From: Magnetospirillum sp902729445
GTDB lineage: Bacteria > Pseudomonadota > Alphaproteobacteria > Rhodospirillales > Magnetospirillaceae
Reading direction: 5' to 3'
DNA: 64,000 bases
Assembly (NCBI RefSeq): GCF_902729445.1
Contig: NZ_CACVCE010000004.1
Span: forward strand, 62,001 to 126,000
Both the position numbers and the translations under genes were made by a program. Within the stretch, counting starts at the first letter, position 1. The number at the start of each line of letters is the position of its first letter. The notes beneath the pieces were generated by a model, which saw only the letters and a program-made list of their open reading frames with translations, made no database searches and had not been told where the DNA came from. Shown in pieces: positions 25,409 through 33,628 of this stretch.

Positions 25409-25948
25409 ATGAGCTGGTATTGCGACATCGCCCCCGGCCACCCTGTCCACCAGCCGTACCACGATCTGGAATACGGCTTTCCCCAGACCGACGACAAGGT
25501 GCTGTTCGAGCGCCTGACCCTGGAAATCTTTCAGGCCGGCCTGTCGTGGGAAATCACCCTGAAGAAGCGGGCCGGCCTGGTCGCCGCCTTCGAAGGCTTC
25601 GATCCCGCCCGTGTCGCTCTTTATGGCGAGGCCGACATCCTGCGGCTGATGAACGATATCCGCATCATCAGGAACCGCCGCAAGATCGGCGCCACCATCG
25701 AGAACGCCAAGCGGCTGGTCGCGTTGGCGGCCGCGCACGAATCCTTCGCCGCCTGGATCAAGACCCATCATCCGCTGACCAAGCCCGAATGGGTCAAGCT
25801 GTTCAAGAAGACCTTCGTCTTCATGGGCGGCGAGGTGGTCGGCGAGTTCCTGATGAGTATCGGCTATCTGCCCGGGGCGCATCGCGAGGATTGCCCGATC
25901 TTTCAAAAGATCGCGCCGCTGGCCCCGGCCTGGATGGATAAGCCCTGA
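25409..25948 (+). CDS. tag: DNA-3-methyladenine glycosylase I
   Basis: A 179-residue glycosylase that removes 3-methyladenine from alkylated DNA. It starts MSWYCDIAPGH and has the Tag signature LTLEIFQAGLSWEITLKKR, with the catalytic Glu in this stretch. Zinc ligands are Cys5 and a His in PYHDLEYG at the N terminus, and His and Cys in GAHREDC near the C terminus. It lies 18 nt after mce on the same strand. A good terminator hairpin follows it. Confidence 0.92.
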   Translation: MSWYCDIAPGHPVHQPYHDLEYGFPQTDDKVLFERLTLEIFQAGLSWEITLKKRAGLVAAFEGFDPARVALYGEADILRLMNDIRIIRNRRKIGATIENAKRLVALAAAHESFAAWIKTHHPLTKPEWVKLFKKTFVFMGGEVVGEFLMSIGYLPGAHREDCPIFQKIAPLAPAWMDKP

Positions 25949-25955
25949 AACGAAG

Positions 25956-25987
25956 ACGGCGGGACCGGTTGCCCGATCCCGCCGTTT
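25956..25987 (+). terminator. Intrinsic terminator after tag
   Basis: A 9-bp perfect stem, ACGGCGGGA (25956-25964) with TCCCGCCGT (25977-25985), and a 12-nt loop, followed by a short T-run. Confidence 0.6.
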
Positions 25988-26248
25988 CCTGCGTCTCCGC
26001 GCTTAGGCGACCCGTGGGTCCCCCAGCGACCTTCCTCCCTAAACTTGAGCCGCATTCCGGGTGCCTTTTGGCTTGTCCCGTGCCCGTCGGCGGGGCTTGG
26101 GGCGCAATGTACGCAATTTCGTGACGTACGTCACCCACTTTTTTTTAGATTGTTTCGTGTTCGCGGTCATTTTGGGATTTTCTTGCGCTCGCGCCGGTGG
26201 TGCGTCACGATTCCGGGTCTTCGCGTGTTTCAAGAAAGGAACCGTCCG
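25988..26248. other. Intergenic region before the small exported protein
   Basis: About 260 bp without a gene. It turns AT-rich in its second half. It contains the perfect palindrome GTGACGTACGTCAC (26121-26134), then eight T (26139-26146) and TTAGAT (26145-26150), a possible -10 placed 18 bp after GTGACG. An AAAGGA ribosome site lies just before 26249. Nothing else is supported. Confidence 0.5.
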
Positions 26249-26689
26249 ATGTCGTCCGCCCGCGTCCTTCGCCTTGTATCGGCTGTCCTGGTGCTGTCGC
26301 CGCTGGCCGCCCACGCCCAGTCGAGCAGCCAGACCATCAAGATCACCAGTTCGGATTGCGCCAGGCTGGTGCGGCACAATCCGTCGGCCGATGTCGCCTA
26401 TAAGCCGGGCGAGGGGGTGCGCGGCAAGAAGGTCGCCCCGGCCGACCTGCCCGGCAGCGGCAACGATATCGGCAAGCAATTGCTGCCCGAGGTGCTGGAA
26501 ATCCCCATCCAGATTTCGCCCATGGCCGGCAAGGGCTATGCCACCAACGGCCTGGGCGACAGCCAGACCACGCTCGGCACCGTCAAGTACGACATGAACA
26601 AGGGCACCTTCACCCTGAACGGCCAGCCGATGGGCTCGGCCGACCAGCAGGAACTGGCCAATGCCTGCGCCAAGCGGGGGGTGAAATAG
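26249..26689 (+). CDS. Small exported protein of unknown function
   Basis: A 146-residue protein with a clear signal peptide: MSSARVLRLVSAVLVLSPLAAHA, cut before QSSS. The mature part is about 122 residues with two cysteines (near residues 37 and 140) that may form a disulfide, and a repeat-free, mostly polar sequence with KITSSDCARLVRHNPSADV. It resembles conserved hypothetical periplasmic proteins of alphaproteobacteria, but I cannot name a family. An AAAGGA site precedes the ATG. No function is proposed. Confidence 0.7.
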   Translation: MSSARVLRLVSAVLVLSPLAAHAQSSSQTIKITSSDCARLVRHNPSADVAYKPGEGVRGKKVAPADLPGSGNDIGKQLLPEVLEIPIQISPMAGKGYATNGLGDSQTTLGTVKYDMNKGTFTLNGQPMGSADQQELANACAKRGVK

Positions 26690-26697
26690 CGCATCCC

Positions 26698-26726
26698 TTG
26701 TGTTCGGGGCGGGCTTTGCCTAAAGT
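26698..26726 (+). promoter_or_regulatory. Predicted promoter of proS-lolCD
   Basis: TTGTGT (26698-26703), a 17-bp spacer and TAAAGT (26721-26726), 36 nt before the proS ATG. Confidence 0.4.
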
Positions 26727-26762
26727 CCGGCCCCTGTGTTCGCGCGATTTTCCGAGGATTCC

Positions 26763-28052
26763 ATGCGTCTGTCCCGATTCTTCCTGCCGACCCTCAAGGA
26801 AACCCCGTCCGAGGCGCAGATCGCGTCGCACCGGCTGATGCTGCGTGCCGGCATGATCCGTCAGTCGGCGTCGGGCATTTATACGTGGCTGCCGCTGGGC
26901 TGGAAGGTGCTGCAAAAGATCGAGCAGATCGTGCGCGAGGAGCAAGACGCGGCCGGCGCCCAGGAATTGCTGATGCCGACCATCCAGTCGGCCGACATCT
27001 GGCGCGAATCGGGCCGCTACGACGCCTATGGCAAGGAGATGCTGCGGTTCACCGATCGCCATGATCGCGAGATGCTGTATGGCCCGACCAACGAGGAACT
27101 GATCACCCAGATCTTCCGCGACAACGTCAAAAGCTACCGCGAGCTGCCGCAGATCCTGTACCACATCCAGTGGAAGTTCCGCGACGAGGTGCGGCCGCGC
27201 TTCGGCGTGATGCGCGGGCGCGAGTTCCTGATGAAGGATTCCTATTCCTTCGACATCGATTTCGACGGGGCCAAGCGGTCTTACGAGGCGATGTTCAACG
27301 CCTACCTGCGCACCTTCAAGCGCATGGGCCTGACCGCCATTCCCATGGCCGCCGATTCCGGCGCCATCGGCGGCAACCTGACCCACGAATTCCACGTGCT
27401 GGCCGAAACCGGCGAGTCGGGCGTGTTCTACGACGTCGCCTACGAGGAACTGGCCGCCAAGGACGCCATCGACCTGGAAGCCCTGTCCAAGCTTTATGCC
27501 GTCACCGACGAGAAGCACGATCCCAACTCGCCCGATTGCCCGCCGGCCGACCGGCTGAAGGTGGCGCGCGGTATCGAGGTCGGCCACATCTTCTATTTCG
27601 GCACCAAATATTCCGAGGCCATGGGGGCGCGCGTCGCCGGCCCCGACGGCAATCCGGTCACCGTCGAGATGGGGTCCTACGGCATCGGCGTGTCGCGCCT
27701 GGTCGGCGCCATCATCGAGGCCTATCACGACGAACGCGGCATCAAGTGGCCGGAAGCGGTCGCCCCCTTCAAGGTCGGCCTGGTCAATCTGAAGGCCGGC
27801 GACGCCGCCTGCGACGCGGTGTGCGAGGATGTCTACGCCAAGTTGGCGGGGGCGGGAGTCGAGGTGCTGTACGACGACCGCGACGAGCGGGCCGGCGTCA
27901 AGTTTGCCGACATGGACCTGATCGGCCTGCCGTGGCAGTTGGTCGCCGGTCCCAAGGGCGTGGCGCAAGGGCTGGTCGAGCTGAAGAACCGCCATACCGG
28001 CGAGAAGCAGGAATTGTCGGTCGAGGCGGCGCTGGCCAGGCTGACCGCTTAA
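26763..28052 (+). CDS. proS: Prolyl-tRNA synthetase, short form without editing domain
   Basis: A 429-residue class II synthetase that charges tRNA-Pro. Motif 1 lies near GMIRQSASGIYTWLPLGWKV, motif 2 is in QWKFRDEVRPRFGVMRGREF, and motif 3 in MGSYGIGVSRLVGAIIE. It lacks the roughly 180-residue INS editing insertion between motifs 2 and 3 that is found in the 570-residue E. coli enzyme; this is the usual alphaproteobacterial form. Editing of Ala-tRNA-Pro would need a separate protein. The ATG at 26763 has a GAGGA site. lolC and lolD follow. Confidence 0.95.
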   Translation: MRLSRFFLPTLKETPSEAQIASHRLMLRAGMIRQSASGIYTWLPLGWKVLQKIEQIVREEQDAAGAQELLMPTIQSADIWRESGRYDAYGKEMLRFTDRHDREMLYGPTNEELITQIFRDNVKSYRELPQILYHIQWKFRDEVRPRFGVMRGREFLMKDSYSFDIDFDGAKRSYEAMFNAYLRTFKRMGLTAIPMAADSGAIGGNLTHEFHVLAETGESGVFYDVAYEELAAKDAIDLEALSKLYAVTDEKHDPNSPDCPPADRLKVARGIEVGHIFYFGTKYSEAMGARVAGPDGNPVTVEMGSYGIGVSRLVGAIIEAYHDERGIKWPEAVAPFKVGLVNLKAGDAACDAVCEDVYAKLAGAGVEVLYDDRDERAGVKFADMDLIGLPWQLVAGPKGVAQGLVELKNRHTGEKQELSVEAALARLTA

Positions 28053-28058
28053 CGCTCC

Positions 28059-28088
28059 GCGGCGTTTGAGCGGGCCCGGCACGGGCAG
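28059..28088. repeat. Intergenic GC-rich motif, copy 1
   Basis: About 30 bp downstream of proS that recur with two or three changes after tatC at 49137-49166. Both copies lie just after a stop codon and before a gene on the same strand. Confidence 0.4.
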
Positions 28089-28114
28089 CCACGGGCAGAA
28101 TAGGGGGATTGGTG

Positions 28115-29359
28115 ATGATCTTCGGGGCCTTCGAACGCATGGTGGCGTTCCGCTATCTGCGGGCACGTCGCAAGGAAGGCTTCATCTCGGTCATCGCCGG
28201 CTTCTCGCTGCTGGGCATCGGCCTGGGCGTCGCCACCTTGATCGTGGTGATGGCGGTGATGAACGGCTTCCGCCAGGAATTGCTGTCGCGCATCCTGGGG
28301 ATCAACGGCCATGTCGGCGTCTACGGCCAGGGCATGGCCCTGGTCGATTACGACCCGCTGGCCGACGCCATCCGCAAGATGCCCGGGGTGGTGCGGACCA
28401 TCCCCACCGTCGAGGGTCAGGTGATGGCGACTTCGCCGGCCGCCGCCGCCGGCGCCATCGTGCGCGGCGTGCGTCCCGACGATCTGCTGGCCCGCGATAT
28501 CTTCCGCGCCAAGCTGGGCGGCTCGGCCGCCGAGTTCAAGGCTGGCGACGGCGTGCTGATCGGCTATCGGCTGGCGGAAAAGCTGGGCTTGATGGTCGGT
28601 GACACCATCACGCTGATCTCGCCCAAGGGCAACGCCACCGCGTTCGGCACCGTGCCGCGCATGCGCGGCTATGTGGTGGCCGGCACCTTCAATGTCGGCA
28701 TGTTCGAATACGATTCCGGCTTCATCTTCATGCCGCTCGAGGCCGCCCAGACCTATTTCAAGCTGCCGCAGGCGGTGACCCAGATCGAGGTGTTCCTGGA
28801 CAATCCCGACCGGGTGCCCCAGGCCCGTGCCGCCATCCATCAACTGACCGGCGGCAACGCCCGCATCTATGACTGGCAGCAGGCCAATGCCAGCTTCTTC
28901 AACGCCATCCAGGTCGAACGCAACGTCATGTTCCTGATCTTGACGCTGATCATCCTGGTGGCGGCCTTCAATATCATCTCGTCCCTGATCATGCTGGTGA
29001 AGGACAAGGGCCGCGACATCGCCATCCTGCGCACCATGGGGGCGACGCGTGGCATGATCATGCGCATTTTCTTCCTGTCGGGCGCCTCGGTCGGTGTCGC
29101 CGGCACGGTGGGCGGCACCCTTCTGGGCGTGTGGTTCGCCACCCACATCGAGGAAATCCGCCAGTTCATCCAGGGCATCATCGGGCGCGAGCTGTTCGCC
29201 GCCGAAATCTATTTCCTGACCCAGCTGCCGGCCCGGGTCGATTACAACGAAGTGGTGACCGTGGTGCTGATGGCGCTGGGCCTGTCGTTCGCCGCCACCA
29301 TTTATCCCAGTTGGCGGGCCGCCGCCCTCGATCCGGTGGAGGCGCTTCGCTATGAGTGA
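28115..29359 (+). CDS. lolC: Lipoprotein-releasing system permease LolC/LolE
   Basis: A 414-residue inner-membrane protein of the MacB/FtsX fold. One transmembrane helix at about residues 20-45 (SVIAGFSLLGIGLGVATLIV) is followed by a large periplasmic domain and three C-terminal helices (about 270-400). With LolD it takes outer-membrane lipoproteins from the inner membrane and hands them to LolA. A single LolC/E-type gene is present, so it may act as a homodimer (LolF-like). I chose the ATG at 28115 after GGGGG. It overlaps lolD by 8 bp. Confidence 0.93.
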   Translation: MIFGAFERMVAFRYLRARRKEGFISVIAGFSLLGIGLGVATLIVVMAVMNGFRQELLSRILGINGHVGVYGQGMALVDYDPLADAIRKMPGVVRTIPTVEGQVMATSPAAAAGAIVRGVRPDDLLARDIFRAKLGGSAAEFKAGDGVLIGYRLAEKLGLMVGDTITLISPKGNATAFGTVPRMRGYVVAGTFNVGMFEYDSGFIFMPLEAAQTYFKLPQAVTQIEVFLDNPDRVPQARAAIHQLTGGNARIYDWQQANASFFNAIQVERNVMFLILTLIILVAAFNIISSLIMLVKDKGRDIAILRTMGATRGMIMRIFFLSGASVGVAGTVGGTLLGVWFATHIEEIRQFIQGIIGRELFAAEIYFLTQLPARVDYNEVVTVVLMALGLSFAATIYPSWRAAALDPVEALRYE

Positions 29360-30032
29360 GAAGGGGCTGAAACTCAAGGGCGTTCGCCGCTCGTTCCTGC
29401 AGGGCAAGGACCGCCTGGACGTGCTGGATGGCGCCGATCTGGCGGTCAAGCCGGGTGAAATCGTCGCCCTGGTCGGGCCGTCGGGGGCCGGCAAGTCGAC
29501 GCTTCTGCACATCGCCGGGCTGCTGGAACGCCCCGACGAGGGCGAGGTGTGGCTGGGCGGCGAGGCGTGCGGCAAGCTGTCGGACGGCAAGCGCACCACG
29601 TTGCGCCGCTCGCATCTGGGTTTCGTCTACCAGTACCACCATCTGCTGCCGGAATTCTCGGCGGTGGAAAACGTCATCTTGCCGCAGATGATCGCCGGAA
29701 CCGCCAGGTCGGCGGCCAAGGACCGGGCGCTGGACCTGTTGGGCCGCATGGGCCTGGCCGCTCGCGCCGAACATCGGCCCGGCCAATTGTCGGGCGGCGA
29801 GCAGCAGCGCGTCGCCATCTGCCGCGCCCTGGCCAACGCCCCCAAGGTGCTGCTGGCCGACGAGCCGACCGGCAATCTGGACCCCCACACCTCGGAATCG
29901 GTGTTCGGCGAGCTTTTGAAGCTGGTGCGCTCGACCGGGGTGGCGGCCTTGATCGCCACCCACAATCCCGAACTGGCCGGCCGCATGGACCGGGTGGTCC
30001 GCCTGGCCGACGGCAAGCTGGTCGGCGTGTAA
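29352..30032 (+). CDS. lolD: Lipoprotein-releasing system ATPase
   Basis: A 226-residue ABC ATPase. Walker A is GPSGAGKST (about residues 40-48), the Q-loop is YQYHHLLPEFS, which is diagnostic of LolD, the signature is LSGGEQQRVAICRAL, and Walker B is VLLADEPTGNLD with an H-loop in ATHNPEL. It powers LolC. Its ATG lies within the last codons of lolC, so the two are coupled. Confidence 0.95.
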   Translation: MSEKGLKLKGVRRSFLQGKDRLDVLDGADLAVKPGEIVALVGPSGAGKSTLLHIAGLLERPDEGEVWLGGEACGKLSDGKRTTLRRSHLGFVYQYHHLLPEFSAVENVILPQMIAGTARSAAKDRALDLLGRMGLAARAEHRPGQLSGGEQQRVAICRALANAPKVLLADEPTGNLDPHTSESVFGELLKLVRSTGVAALIATHNPELAGRMDRVVRLADGKLVGV

Positions 30033-30093
30033 GCCCGGTTGCCGGCACGCCTTCCGGTTGGTAGCATTCGCCAGGCTTTAGGGGAGGCGGGAG

Positions 30094-30804
30094 ATGAGGG
30101 GTTGGATCGTGGCCATGTTGGCCTTGCTGGTCGGCGTCGCGCCGGCCGGGGCCCAGGAACTGAAGCTGGTCACCGCCCATCTGCCGCCCTTCACCATGGA
30201 AGGGACCGACCGCCCCGGCTTCGCCATCGAGATGATGCAGGAAGTGGCGCGCCGCGCCGGCCTGTCGCTTTCGGTCAATTTCCGCTCATGGGTCCGGGCG
30301 CAGGCCGATGCGCATAACGGCTCGGGCGTGGCCATCTTGCCGTTGGCCCGGACACCCGAGCGCGAAAACCGCTACACCTGGGTTGGCGAGATGTTCGGTA
30401 TCGAGGTCAATTTCGTCGATGTCGCCGGCAAGGGCTATAGCCTTGACGCCGCCCGGTCGCTGAACAGCGTCATCGTCCAGGAGGGAACGTCCTTCGTCCA
30501 CTCGCTGAAAAGCGCCGGCTTCGGCAATCTGATCACCCGGCCCGATACCACCACCAACGGGCGGATGCTGCTGGCGGGACGGGCCGAGGCCTGGTACGTC
30601 GCCCGTCTCGAGGCGCTGTGGGTGTGGAAGAACGCTGGATTTCCAGGCAAGCCGACCATCGGGCCGAAGGTCGAGGACGAAAAGCAATGGCTGGCCTTGT
30701 CGCCGGGGGCCGACCCGGCCTTGGTCGAGCGCCTGCGCGCAGCCATGGCCTCGGTGATCGCCGACGGCACCCGCGACCGCATCATCCGCTCCTATCTCGA
30801 ATAG
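30094..30804 (+). CDS. Periplasmic solute-binding-like protein (SBP_bac_3 fold)
   Basis: A 236-residue protein with a signal peptide (MRGWIVAMLALLVGVAPAGA, cut near AQE). The start of the mature part, ELKLVTAHLPPFTMEG, and the later FAIEMMQEVARRAG are typical of family 3 amino-acid-binding proteins. At about 216 mature residues it is slightly short. No ABC permease is adjacent, so it may be an orphan receptor or a sensor-like binding protein. A GGGGAGGCGGGAG ribosome site precedes the ATG. Confidence 0.8.
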   Translation: MRGWIVAMLALLVGVAPAGAQELKLVTAHLPPFTMEGTDRPGFAIEMMQEVARRAGLSLSVNFRSWVRAQADAHNGSGVAILPLARTPERENRYTWVGEMFGIEVNFVDVAGKGYSLDAARSLNSVIVQEGTSFVHSLKSAGFGNLITRPDTTTNGRMLLAGRAEAWYVARLEALWVWKNAGFPGKPTIGPKVEDEKQWLALSPGADPALVERLRAAMASVIADGTRDRIIRSYLE

Positions 30805-30926
30805 GTCGGCCAAGTCTGCCGGAAAGCATGGACCGGCCCAAGGACAGGCGCGCATAATCTCTTCCGCTGGCCCGCCCCAGCGGCTATCTTCCGGCTGTTT
30901 CGTAATGTGCTTAAGGGTTGATCCAT

Positions 30927-32780
30927 ATGCCTGAATACCGTTCCCGGACTTCCACCCACGGTCGTAACATGTCGGGTGCCCGCGGCCTGTGGCGCGCCAC
31001 CGGCATGAAGGACGAGGATTTCGGCAAGCCGATCATCGCGGTGGTCAATTCCTTCACCCAGTTCGTGCCCGGCCATGTCCACTTGAAGGATCTGGGCCAG
31101 ATGGTGGCGCGCGAGATCGAGAAGGCCGGCGGTGTCGCCAAGGAATTCAACACCATCGCCATCGATGACGGCATCGCCATGGGCCATGCCGGCATGCTGT
31201 ATTCGCTGCCGAGCCGAGAGATCATCGCCGATTCGGTCGAGTACATGGTCAATGCCCATACCGCCGACGCCATGGTGTGCATCTCGAACTGCGACAAGAT
31301 CACGCCTGGCATGCTGATGGCCAGCCTGCGTCTCAACATTCCGACCATCTTCGTCTCGGGCGGGCCGATGGAGGCCGGCAAGGTCACCTTCAAGGGCGAG
31401 ACCCACGCCGTCGATCTGATCGACGCCATGATCAAGGGCGCCGACAAGAATGTGTCCGACGAAGAAGCCATGGCCTTCGAGCGCGAAAGCTGCCCGACCT
31501 GCGGCTCGTGCTCGGGCATGTTCACCGCCAATTCGATGAATTGCCTGACCGAGGCGCTGGGCCTGTCGCTGCCCGGCAACGGCACGGTGGTCGCCACCCA
31601 TGCCGACCGCAAGGAATTGTTCCTGGAAGCCGGCCGGCGCATCGTCGCCATCACCAGGGCCTATTACGAAGGCGGCAATTCCTCGGTGCTGCCGCGTTCG
31701 ATCGCCACCTTCGAGGCGTTCGAGAACGCCATGACCCTGGACATCGCCATGGGCGGCTCGACCAACACGGTCCTGCACATTCTGGCCGCCGCGCAGGAAG
31801 CCGGTGTGAATTTCGGCATGGCCGACATCGATACCTTAAGCCGCCGGGTGCCGTGCCTGTGCAAGGTCGCCCCCAACATCGCCGACGTCCATATCGAGGA
31901 TGTCCACCGGGCCGGCGGCATCTTCGGCATCCTGGGCCAGCTGGAAAAGGGCGGTTTGCTGCACGGGTCGTGCGGCACCGTCCATGCCAAGACCCTGGCC
32001 GACGGTCTGGCCAAGTGGGACATCAGCCGCACCAACGATCCGGCTGTTCAGGAACTGTATCGCGCCGCTCCCGGCGGCGTGCGCACCACCGAGGCCTTCA
32101 GCCAGGCCAAGCGCTGGGACAGCCTGGATAAGGACCGCGCCAAGGGTGTCATCCGCTCGGTTGACAGTGCCTTTTCCAAGGATGGCGGCCTGGCGGTGCT
32201 GTTCGGAAACATCGCTGTGGACGGCTGCATCGTCAAGACCGCCGGCGTCGATGAGAGCAACCTGACCTTCAAGGGGCCGGCGGTGATCTGCGAAAGCCAG
32301 GAAGAGGCGGTGGCCAAGATCCTGGGCGGCGGCGTCAAGGCCGGCGATGTCGTGGTGGTCCGCTACGAAGGCCCCAAGGGCGGCCCCGGCATGCAGGAGA
32401 TGCTGTACCCGACCAGCTATCTGAAGAGCATGGGCCTGGGCAAGGCCTGCGCCCTGATCACCGACGGCCGCTTTTCGGGCGGGACTTCGGGCCTGTCCAT
32501 CGGCCATGCCTCTCCGGAAGCGGCCGAGGGCGGCGCCATCGGCCTGGTCGAGGAGGGCGACACCATCGTCATCGACATCCCCAACCGCATCATCAAGGTC
32601 GATCTGCCCGATACCGAACTGGAACGTCGTCGCCAGGCGATGGAGGCCAAGGGTGCCAAGGCCTGGAAGCCGGAGGGTCGTGATCGCCAGGTCAGCGCGG
32701 CGCTGAAGGCCTATGCGGCCATGACCACTTCGGCCGCCCGGGGCGCGGTGCGCGACGTCAGCCAACTGGATCGCCGCTGA
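30927..32780 (+). CDS. ilvD: Dihydroxy-acid dehydratase
   Basis: A 617-residue iron-sulfur enzyme that dehydrates 2,3-dihydroxy acids in valine and isoleucine synthesis. Cluster cysteines lie in VCISNCDKITPGM and CPTCGSCSGMF; GHVHLKDLG and TDGRFSGGTSG are also family motifs. Length is normal. The ATG at 30927 is chosen over a TTG 9 nt upstream. Its TGA overlaps the ATG of the hemerythrin-receiver gene (TGATG). An oxygen-labile Fe-S enzyme coupled to an O2-binding regulator is notable. The 122-bp gap upstream holds a short GC hairpin (30864-30883). Confidence 0.96.
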   Translation: MPEYRSRTSTHGRNMSGARGLWRATGMKDEDFGKPIIAVVNSFTQFVPGHVHLKDLGQMVAREIEKAGGVAKEFNTIAIDDGIAMGHAGMLYSLPSREIIADSVEYMVNAHTADAMVCISNCDKITPGMLMASLRLNIPTIFVSGGPMEAGKVTFKGETHAVDLIDAMIKGADKNVSDEEAMAFERESCPTCGSCSGMFTANSMNCLTEALGLSLPGNGTVVATHADRKELFLEAGRRIVAITRAYYEGGNSSVLPRSIATFEAFENAMTLDIAMGGSTNTVLHILAAAQEAGVNFGMADIDTLSRRVPCLCKVAPNIADVHIEDVHRAGGIFGILGQLEKGGLLHGSCGTVHAKTLADGLAKWDISRTNDPAVQELYRAAPGGVRTTEAFSQAKRWDSLDKDRAKGVIRSVDSAFSKDGGLAVLFGNIAVDGCIVKTAGVDESNLTFKGPAVICESQEEAVAKILGGGVKAGDVVVVRYEGPKGGPGMQEMLYPTSYLKSMGLGKACALITDGRFSGGTSGLSIGHASPEAAEGGAIGLVEEGDTIVIDIPNRIIKVDLPDTELERRRQAMEAKGAKAWKPEGRDRQVSAALKAYAAMTTSAARGAVRDVSQLDRR

Positions 32781-33628
32781 TGGCGGGCATCGCCTGGAGC
32801 GAGATGATGAGTGTCGGCGTCCCTGTCCTGGACGCCGACCACAAGACCCTGGTAGGCCTTGTCAACCATCTGCACCGCTCGATCGGCGATGCCGAGGAAT
32901 ACGCCACGCTGGGCAGCGTGCTGCAGGCCCTGCAGGATTACGCCGATCACCATTTCGCCCGCGAGGAACGGGTGATGGAGGTCTGCCGCTATCCGTCGCT
33001 GGACACCCACGCCCGCATCCATCGCCGCCTGGCCTTGGAAGTGCGCGAGCTGAAGACGCGTTACGATGGCGACCGCTCGACGGTGCGGGCCAAGGATTGC
33101 CTGGATTTTCTGCATAAGTGGCTGTTCGAGCACATCTGCTCGACCGACATGGATTACCGCGCCTGGGTGGTTGGCCATCCCGAGGCGGCCGGGGCGGCCG
33201 AATCGGTCAGCCTGACCGACAGCCGGCCAGGCAAGGCCCAGTTGGACTGGAAGGCCTTGCGGATCCTGGTGGTCGACGACAACGTGAATTTTGCCCAGAT
33301 CATGCGCACGATCCTGGAAGGGGTGGGGGTGGTCGACATCCGCACCGCCGCCGACCTGGACGGCGCCAAGGCCATTCTGGCCGGGACCGAGCTGGATATC
33401 GTGGTGTCTGATTGGCATGTCGGGTCGGAAAGCGGACTGGATCTGGTGGCCTGGATCCGGCGTCAGCCCGAATTGGCCAAGATACCGGTGCTGGTGCTGT
33501 CCGGCCACGAGCGGGTGGCCAGCCGCGACGTGGCACTTGCGGCCGGCGCCGATGAATTCATGGAAAAGCCGATTTCGGCCCGGGGATTGCTGATCTGCCT
33601 GTCGCGGCTGGCGCGCAAGGGGGGATGA
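32780..33628 (+). CDS. Hemerythrin-receiver fusion protein
   Basis: A 282-residue two-domain protein. The N-terminal hemerythrin has all seven diiron ligands: His21, His58, Glu62, His77, His81, His118 and Asp123. The C-terminal part (about 158-282) is a response-regulator receiver with ILVVDDN, phospho-acceptor Asp211 in VVSDWHV and Lys263 in MEKPIS. There is no DNA-binding or enzymatic output domain, so it may act by protein contact. The start overlaps ilvD and the end overlaps the diiron gene (ATGA), making a tight three-gene operon. O2 sensing joined to phosphorelay is inferred. Confidence 0.9.
   Translation: MAGIAWSEMMSVGVPVLDADHKTLVGLVNHLHRSIGDAEEYATLGSVLQALQDYADHHFAREERVMEVCRYPSLDTHARIHRRLALEVRELKTRYDGDRSTVRAKDCLDFLHKWLFEHICSTDMDYRAWVVGHPEAAGAAESVSLTDSRPGKAQLDWKALRILVVDDNVNFAQIMRTILEGVGVVDIRTAADLDGAKAILAGTELDIVVSDWHVGSESGLDLVAWIRRQPELAKIPVLVLSGHERVASRDVALAAGADEFMEKPISARGLLICLSRLARKGG

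Noticed and set aside
30864..30883. Hairpin CCGCTGG/CCAGCGG upstream of ilvD as an attenuator
   Set aside because: No leader peptide with branched-chain codons, no alternative stem and no T-run; a plain GC hairpin is more likely.
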